Of a stretch of 64,000 bases of DNA, positions 57,935 through 64,000 are shown in pieces; positions within the stretch are counted from its first letter, which is position 1; each line of letters opens with the position of its first letter. This DNA comes from Mesaphorura yosii (Eukaryota > Arthropoda > Collembola > Poduromorpha > Tullbergiidae): positions 84,894 through 148,893 of the forward strand of contig WIXG01000196.1 in the NCBI GenBank assembly GCA_009869945.1, written 5' to 3'. Below the pieces are notes generated by a model. It saw nothing but the letters and a program-made list of their open reading frames with translations, had not been told where the DNA came from and made no database searches. Made by a program: the position numbers and the translations under genes.

Positions 57935-58875
57935 ATGTTACGTACCTCCGTGGCAATCAATCACAACAGTGCACTGAATAAATGAAAGTGGGTCGCAAAT
58001 GTACTCGAAATGATTGTCAAGGCCAAGACCAAGTGAATGCCATCAAATTAAGTTTCTAATTATTATTTTATTACCCCAAGACTTTCTAATTTCTGGGAAA
58101 TTTCTAACTTTACAGAGACCGAGTGGGTGCTGAATTGAAGCTATAGGCTTTTGAATTGTTTGGCGTATTAAATTCGAAAAATTTGAGTTTTAGAAAATGT
58201 TGTAATTTTTAAACAAGCCGAAGGTGCGCAATTATCCAACATCCTCTCCTAGTCCGTCAAGTTTGGGATAATTTGAAGTATTTCGGATTTGACAAATAAA
58301 ATGACCAGACATATTTAATGGAATATTGTGAATTATTACGATCTAAGTTGTCCGGGAGCATTTTGCAGTCGAATCAGCAACACTGGACAGTGTACAATAA
58401 CAGCAAACAAGCTTTACAATTACTCCCAACCTCTGACGAACGAGACTACGACTCCTGGTCCTATGATCGTGAATCACGGCTCTGCAATGTCCATCACTGA
58501 ACAAACCCATCTGCCAATCAATTTTAGAGTTTAGATGCTACCCAAATGTTTGTCCAAATTTGTTGGACAAAAGGGGAAGCCAAGTCCGTGTTTGTCATTT
58601 TGGTTGTGGGTCCAAACTTCTTACTAAGGTTGGGCAAAGCTTGCTTGAGGTTTCTCCATGATTTCATGGCCTTTCTTGTTTATAACATAAGGCGATCTTT
58701 ACACCAGCAATGCCCGACAGATTTATACCCGCCACCGCCTTGGCGCCATGAACAGGAGGTCGATAAAACCGCATTTTCACACATGTGTCGGCAGGGCAGG
58801 TAAACTAAATGAACATATAAAAGCCATAAATTCATCAAATCGTACAAATCTTTTGCCTTCTCCTTACTAAAACAG
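57935..58875. other. Spacer upstream of the receptor and LPMO-like fragment
   Basis: About 940 bases with short open frames (58328-58534, Cys- and Asn-containing; 58546-58803) but no recognised domain. Upstream exons of the following LPMO-like gene may lie here; I could not connect them in frame with confidence. Confidence 0.35.
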
Positions 58876-59229
58876 CTCATCCCCGTAACGGTCGTACTCA
58901 ACGCTCCACACGGTGGCTACTTTATGGTTCAGTTATGTGACCGCTTACCTGAGACAGAAGACTGTTTCCGTAATCTTGTACTTGGTATTCGTTGGCCGTT
59001 CTTACTCGATGACCCAGATTTCTATCTTGGAATGGAAATCAAGACAACTGCCCAACTTCCTGCGGGTGTGACTTGTGAGAGGTGTGTACTCCGTACACAT
59101 TACAGAGGTGCGCAGCAGTGGGGGCCATGTGATGATGCGTTCGGGTGTATGTGCGATCCAGGATGTTTTTGCGGGGGCAAGGCTGCTCTGCACAATAGAT
59201 ATTTAGAAGTTGTTCAGATATTAGAATAG
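58876..59229 (+). CDS. AA15-type LPMO / chitin-binding type-4 domain fragment
   Basis: A 3'-terminal exon beginning after an acceptor (TACTAAAACAG) at 58871-58875 and running to TAG at 59227-59229 (117 codons). It reads VTVVLNAPHGGYFMVQLC, DCFRN, LPAGVTCERCVLRTHYRGAQ followed by QW, and a Cys-rich end (CMCDPGCFCGG). Copper-dependent lytic polysaccharide monooxygenases of family AA15 have the matching order: a second copper histidine in A-N-H-x-G-x-F, then LP-x-G-V-T-C-x-x-C-V-L-x-W-x-Y. Here the histidine is present in APHGGYF. The usual ADI-x-I end is replaced by a divergent sequence. The N-terminal histidine of the active site was not found, so this is either a partial model or a degenerate copy. 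Expected role if intact: oxidative cleavage of chitin or cellulose. Confidence 0.55.
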   Translation, partial: LIPVTVVLNAPHGGYFMVQLCDRLPETEDCFRNLVLGIRWPFLLDDPDFYLGMEIKTTAQLPAGVTCERCVLRTHYRGAQQWGPCDDAFGCMCDPGCFCGGKAALHNRYLEVVQILE

Positions 59230-59988
59230 TGGCATAATCATAATAGCAAACACAACATTCCATTGTCTTCCGTAATAATAAATACCGAATATTCTTTGAT
59301 GCATACAAGCAAAATGAATAAATATCATTCAAGGAAGCTCTTCCCACCACTGCGTCGTTTTTGTCCACCGGTAACGCCTAACCGTTACCACGTGTCCTGT
59401 GCATGCGCATGTCCATTCGATCACCGTAATCACCCCGTAACCCCCAACCCGGACCCTAGCACCACAAGAAAAAGAACTATATCCCATAAACTTAACCCCA
59501 GCACCGAATAGTCGCCAAGCGCAGTCTCCGATGAAGGTGTTCATTTGGCAGTCAGAGATCGTCTACTTTTTCGCAACGTCCCTCGGTCTCCGCTATCCGC
59601 AACCTCGGGTTATTGAAGTGATTCAATAACTCTGAACACAGTGTCACGAATGCAGAGCCACAGCGCTTCTCACCGTCCAACGCCGGCTCACGGAGTCTAC
59701 CGCAGTTGGGGCTGCGAAATGCAAAAAAAAGAGGAATCTTATGGCCGGCTGTGAATGAAATGAGGGTTCTTCAATTCCCAACTTGCATATGTCTTATGTT
59801 CTAAAATAAAACTAAACTTATTTGAGTGGCATAACACGGAGCTGGGGCCAGTCATTTGAAAATTAAATTGCATACTGCTATTTCAGCTAATTCAACTACA
59901 ACGGTGGATATAGGCATTCACAAGACTAATTCCCCTTTACTAATCCCTGTTCGTGGTTCTTCCTCGATTTCTAGACTACGTTTCTACG
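59230..59988. other. Spacer before the MULE element
   Basis: About 760 bases without recognised coding sequence. AATAAA-type hexamers occur at about 59278-59283. The last ten bases (59979-59988, CGTTTCTACG) are the left target-site duplication of the transposon. Confidence 0.5.
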
Positions 59989-59999
59989 GGGATCAGGTC

Positions 60000-60122
60000 A
60001 TTTGCCCGACAATCACTTGCCCGACAAGTCATTTGCCCGACACCATTTGCCCGACAAGCCATTTGCCCGACAGGTACATTTGCCCGACAAGTCAATTACC
60101 CGACAACTCATTTGCCCGACTA
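60000..60122 (+). repeat. Left terminal repeat array of the MULE
   Basis: Eight or so copies of a unit close to TTTGCCCGACA with spacers of 2-6 bases (AGTCA, CCA, AGCCA, GGTACA). The right end carries the same units in reverse complement at 62475-62530, though fewer of them, so the two ends differ in repeat number. Confidence 0.85.
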
Positions 60123-60360
60123 GTTATTAAAACTTGAATTTGCGGTAATTGAGGATAAATACTGACACACTTAATTGATTTATTTTAATAAAAAAAAAAT
60201 TTTTAAATATTGATCAAAAAAACTAAATTATAGAAAAACCTTGCCAAGAAATTAGATTGTCATTTCTGACTGAGCGTGTTAATATTCTGTCGATAATTCT
60301 ATAGAAAGATGCTGCACACAGATGTCCTAATGAAGGAATGATATATTAATACTCGATTTT

Positions 60361-60815
60361 CAATTCTCGATAGCTTTCCGTTTGTTTTGCTCAGTTGTGT
60401 AGTAAGTTCTAGTGATTACGGACTGTTCTTTTTTTCAATTTTCGATAGTTTTGCATTTGTGACTCAGCTGTGCAATGAATACCAGTGATTATGGACTCTT
60501 CTTTCTTTTCAATTCGAGATAGTTTTCCGTTTGTGGCTCAGTTGTGCTGTGAGTTTCAGCAAGGACGGTCTATTCTTTCTTTTCAATTTTCGATAGCTTT
60601 CCGTTTGTGTAGGTCAGTTGTACTGTGAGTTCCAGCAAGAACGGTCTGTTCTTTCTTTTCAATTTGCGATAGTTTTCTGTTTGTGTAGGTCAGTTGTTCT
60701 CTGAATTCCAGCAAGGACGGACTGTTGTTTCTTTTCACTTTTCGATAGTTTTGAGTTTGTGTGGCTCATTTTTGCTGTAATTCCAGCGAGGACGGACCCT
60801 TCTTTCGGATCTCTG
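60361..60815 (+). repeat. Six tandem ~75-bp repeats upstream of the transposase
   Basis: A unit beginning CAATTTTCGATAG and containing CCGTTTGTGT, CAGTTGT, AGTTCCAGCAAGGACGG and TTCTTTCTTTTC recurs with starts near 60361, 60436, 60510, 60584, 60660 and 60736 (spacing 74-76). Copies are about 80-90 percent alike by eye. Position between the terminal repeat and the transposase suggests subterminal transposase-binding or promoter sequence. Confidence 0.85.
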
Positions 60816-60843
60816 TAAGTTCAACTATTTATTATTTTTTAAA

Positions 60844-62215
60844 ATGACGCAAGTGTGTAAACTCGTACCATCTACGAGAGGTCACCCAAAGCTAGTTGTT
60901 GACGGTTTTTTTAATGTGTAAGGACAAAAATAGAGATGATTTGTATTACTGGTGTTGCGAGAAGAGGAAATCATTGAAGTGTGGCGGGTATGCTACCACC
61001 GTTTTTGTTGATGGACAACATAGGCTTCGTTGTACGAAGGAACATAATCATGCTCCTGAAGCTTCTCGGAAAGATACTGCTGTCGCACGGAATAACATTA
61101 AAAGAAAAGCTCATGAGACACATGCCGGCCCAAATTATTCAGGATGAAACCAACGCGGTTCCCGGACCAAGTCAGCCATCAATGCCAAGTCGCGATGCGC
61201 TTCGTCAAATAATTAAAAGAGCCCGTAAACAAGATATGCCCACACAACCAACTTCTTTGGACAGTATCGATGTTCCTTTAGCACTTAGAAATATTGACAT
61301 CGAAGTTTTTTTGGTTAAAGACTCATCCTTTGACGGCGAACGAATACTTCTGTTCACAACCTCATCAAATGTTGCACTATTGACAGAGTCAATGTATTGG
61401 ATTATGGATGGCACTTTCAAAACAGTCCCAACGCTATTTCATCAATTGTATTCAATTCATGGGATGGTTGGGACTGGGGAAAATGCCAAAGTTTTGCCTC
61501 TTGTATACGCTTTGATGACCAGTAAATCAGAGGAATGTTACATTCGTCTTTTCCAGGATTTTAATGACTTTGCTGCTGCGAATAACCACCAATTGAATCC
61601 TCGGTTCATCCTTACTGACTTTGAGAAAGCAGCAATTAATGCTTCCAAACGTGAATTCCCTGATGCTACAAATGAAGGATGTCTTTTTCACCTCGGACAA
61701 AATGTATGGCGTCGTATCCAAGCTGCATCCCTTAGCAAAAGGTATGGTGATGATGAAGAGTTCAGTTTGATTCTTCGTCATATCGTTGCTCTTGCATTTC
61801 TTCCTGCTTCAGAAATTCCAACTGCTTTTAATGAATTGAAGTCTCTTATTCCTAATGAAGCATCTGAGGTGACGCAGTGGTTCGAGGATAATTATGTTCA
61901 TGGCAGAGTTAGACGAACCATGAGAAATGGAAATGTTAGCCGCACGTCTCCCTTATTTCCTCCAGAGTTTTGATCAGTCTTTGAACAAATAAATCTTGGA
62001 ATTCCAAGAACCCAAAATCGAGTTGAAGCGTGGCACCGACGATTCGAGACACTTGTTGGAAAATCTCATGTGGCGGTCTATACAATCATTGATGAAATTA
62101 GAAAAGAGCAAATTCAAGTAAAGCGTAGGACGGAGGATATTATTCGTGGCAGAGCAGTTTCTCCAGCTCGCAAAGAGTACGCTGAGAGAAAAGCGCATTT
62201 CTGTAATTCTCAATG
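60844..62215 (+). pseudogene. Inactivated MULE transposase with FLYWCH finger
   Basis: Starts MTQVCKLVPSTRGHPKLVVD, then a FLYWCH finger (DDLYYWCCEKRKSLKCGGYA through KEHNHAPEA at about 60930-61070). The MULE catalytic domain follows: YWIMDGTFKTVPTLFHQLYS with the first catalytic Asp, LPLVYALMTSKSEECYIRLF, RFILTDFEKAAINA with the second Asp, and GCLFHLGQNVWRRI with the C-x2-H motif. Downstream codons carry RTQNRVEAWHRRFE. Lesions: a frame change just after a T7 run near 60906-60920, another near 61123, and an in-frame TGA at 61971-61973 where the family has Trp (PPEF then SVFEQ). The catalytic block itself is open for about 330 codons, so inactivation appears recent. Confidence 0.85.
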
Positions 62216-62549
62216 ATCGAAGCAATCGATCAAATTTATCATTTTTACGTGGCATCGCTCATAACTTGGGGTTGTAAATTACATTCGCATATTCAAAAAG
62301 AAAAAATACCTAAACAATTAAAAAGATAAAATTCCTAAACAATTAAAAATAAAAATTACCCACCTAAACAATTAAAAAGATAAAATAAAAAATTTTTTGG
62401 GATCAGAATCTTGCCACGTCCACGTCGTTGATCCTGGGTAACGCAGAGAGCAAGACCTATTAAATCTTAATTCGTCGGGCACATGACTTGTCGGGCAAAT
62501 GGTGTCGGGCAAGTGATTGTCGGGCAAACGTACCAGACCCGTTTCTACG

Positions 62550-64000
62550 TATGCATGAAATTAATTTTTTTCAACACCAACTAGCAGTAAAGTCAATCCG
62601 TGAATCGCCAACTGGATTAAGTTATTTCAGCTGACCAGGATAAACTGAATTCTTTTTCACGTGCATGAGGAAAGGGCAACGTGTTAATTTAATAATTTTA
62701 AACATGTGAGACGTGTTGTGAATTGAAGTCCGGCTTGAACATGACAGTGCTGATAAACTTATTTGACTGTCTAATTCCATGTTTGATTCATGAATGCGAA
62801 CATAAAACATGCTTTATTTAATTTTTCAATTTTCTATTATCTCTTTGTATTACAATGTATTCTACTGCATGAATGATCGTGAGTGATAATACGTAATCAA
62901 GTACACAATGTTGAACCTAATGAAGCAGGCGGAAAATATGAATTTGGACAACGATCTTGCCTTCTTTGTCTGACAAGTCGCCTTGTCCAAGCATTTTTCA
63001 ACCTTTCGCATGTCCACTGAAATATGTTCGGCTCGTGTGGCATTGGGGGCGCGTAGAATTCTTGGCGGTTAGCGGCCGCGCTCCCGACAACACATGTCAA
63101 CCTAGTTCGCGTGTGCTGCGCTGACGACTTAGGAGTAAGCCCTAACCCGCTCCGTTGCCTGAATTTTCGACGACGACCCCAAAGACGAAGCATGCGAAGA
63201 GACGTCGATGGTTACCAAGCATGAGATTATTGGGAGGTCATCATTGATTGATGAAACGAAGGTTGAGAGCCGAAACAGTCGGAACTCCAATTGCGACTCT
63301 CTCAAGGCACGCGATTTTATCGATCCAGAGCGGCAGCCATGAAATTATTATGAGGGCACAAGGGATGTAAATACAAGCCAGAAAGTAGACAATTTACCTT
63401 GACAACACGATAGAACACGACACGGATTCAAATCCGCCATTTGTCTCATGACCAGCTGTTGATGGCGCTCTTAAGCTTTCACGAATGCAAAACAAATAGC
63501 AATTCATGAAGCAATATAAACAGCAGTTCGGAAAATAAAAGACACAGACAGAAAGGGTGACCCTGTGAACACATTTAGATGTACTAATAAGAATTCGTTT
63601 CGCCAGGTGGTGGGATTCATTGGAAAGCCACCTATTCAGCAGAGTACCTCATAAGACAGACGGACTTGACCGAATTTTTTAAACTGGTGTAGAAGTAAAT
63701 ATCCATCTCTTGTACTGGATAGCCTTTAGGTACAGAAGGACAGTGTTATTATACTATTATTACTTATCTTGAAGTGAGTAATCGGTAAGTACAAAAGGGC
63801 CCTTATTTATCAAAGGGCTGCATGAGTAATGGTTCAAAAGTGTAAGCTTAGTCATAAGTTTTCTGATTCATTCCGGATTAAGATTAAACTATCGTACTTT
63901 GACTGACTCATTCGTTGACCCTTTCCTTTCTTGAAATAGCTTGTAGATAATACACATTCATTGTAAAGGCTATAAAAGCCCCTTCATGTTCAATAAAGAC
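62550..64000. other. Noncoding stretch at the right end
   Basis: About 1.45 kb with no recognised gene. The minus-strand frame 62897-63193 lacks any domain I know. A TATAAAAG at 63971-63978 within GGCTATAAAAGCC could be a core promoter for a gene beyond the window, followed by AATAAA at 63992-63997. Confidence 0.4.

Larger units (their letters stand above)
59989..62539 (+). mobile_element. MULE (Mutator-like) DNA transposon with FLYWCH-transposase
   Basis: A complete element of 2551 bases. A perfect 10-base target-site duplication, CGTTTCTACG, flanks it at 59979-59988 and 62540-62549; 8-10 bases is the Mutator superfamily norm. The terminal inverted repeats are built from repeated TTTGCCCGAC units, at least eight on the left (60000-60120) and four on the right in reverse complement (62475-62530). 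The outermost match runs without a mismatch for 26 bases inside a few divergent terminal bases beginning GGG/GG. Inside are six tandem ~75-bp repeats, then a FLYWCH-plus-MULE transposase gene with disabling lesions. FLYWCH fingers fused to MULE transposases are known from animal Mutator lineages such as Phantom. Confidence 0.9.

Noticed and set aside
59979-62549. Assigning the 60-62.5 kb element to PIF/Harbinger, hAT or a retrotransposon
   Set aside because: The 10-bp duplication, FLYWCH finger, and the DGTFK / LTDFE / C-x2-H catalytic pattern are those of MULEs; there is no reverse transcriptase, LTR or hAT dimerisation domain.
1-64000. CRISPR arrays, bacterial operons, rRNA and tRNA genes
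   Set aside because: No spaced direct repeats of CRISPR type, no Shine-Dalgarno-led gene strings, and no cloverleaf with a GGTTCGAATCC-type T arm was found; the window is spliced animal DNA.

Overview
The window is nuclear DNA from a eukaryote, most likely an arthropod and probably a springtail (Collembola). Nearly every gene is split by short GT-AG introns of about 50-100 bases, and the genes are animal families (SRSF/B52, MEPCE, SEC62, WDPCP, LPCAT3, PHB2, EPB41L5, MICOS10, DDOST, SNX13, ZC3H10, RBM45, TARDBP). A gustatory-receptor-like gene near 57 kb ends in the tryptophan-containing tail pattern I associate with springtail receptors. The species-level call is inference; the animal call is firm.

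Layout. 0-2.6 kb, plus: SR splicing factor of the B52/SRSF4-5-6 group, with its 5' leader entering from outside the window. 5.6-3.0 kb, minus: MEPCE/Bin3, the 7SK snRNA capping methyltransferase. 6.9-8.2 kb, plus: SEC62. 11.8-8.6 kb, minus: WDPCP/fritz. 14.6-12.5 kb, minus: LPCAT3/nessy-type MBOAT acyltransferase. 15.4-17.1 kb, plus: prohibitin-2, containing a U12-type AT-AC intron. 18.5-22.2 kb, plus: EPB41L5/yurt FERM protein. 28.8-23.0 kb, minus: two unrecognised genes in tandem only 82 bases apart, a 625-residue zinc-finger protein and a 580-residue RS-rich protein. 33.2-30.8 kb, minus: C2H2 transcription factor. 35.3-34.6 kb, minus: MICOS10. 35.9-37.8 kb, plus: DDOST/OST48. 40.2-38.9 kb, minus: AT-hook-like low-complexity protein. 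44.2-40.7 kb, minus: SNX13. 45.2-46.4 kb, plus: ZC3H10. 47.7-50.0 kb, plus: RBM45, with a GC-AG intron. 52.2-53.9 kb, plus: TDP-43.

From about 54.6 kb to the end the character changes to an accessory, repeat-rich zone. It holds a foldback repeat, a broken FLYWCH zinc-finger fragment, the receptor gene, an AA15-type LPMO-like fragment, and a complete but inactivated MULE DNA transposon with FLYWCH plus transposase, repeat-built terminal inverted repeats and a 10-bp target-site duplication.

How the genes relate: there are no bacterial-style operons. Many genes sit in divergent pairs sharing 0.5-1.3 kb (MEPCE/SEC62, LPCAT3/PHB2, MICOS10/DDOST, SNX13/ZC3H10) or convergent pairs with close 3' ends (B52/MEPCE, SEC62/WDPCP). 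RNA-binding or RNA-modifying proteins are frequent (B52, MEPCE, RS-rich protein, ZC3H10, RBM45, TDP-43). Exon coordinates were derived by eye from splice consensus, reading frame and remembered family sequences, so individual boundaries could be off by a base or more.
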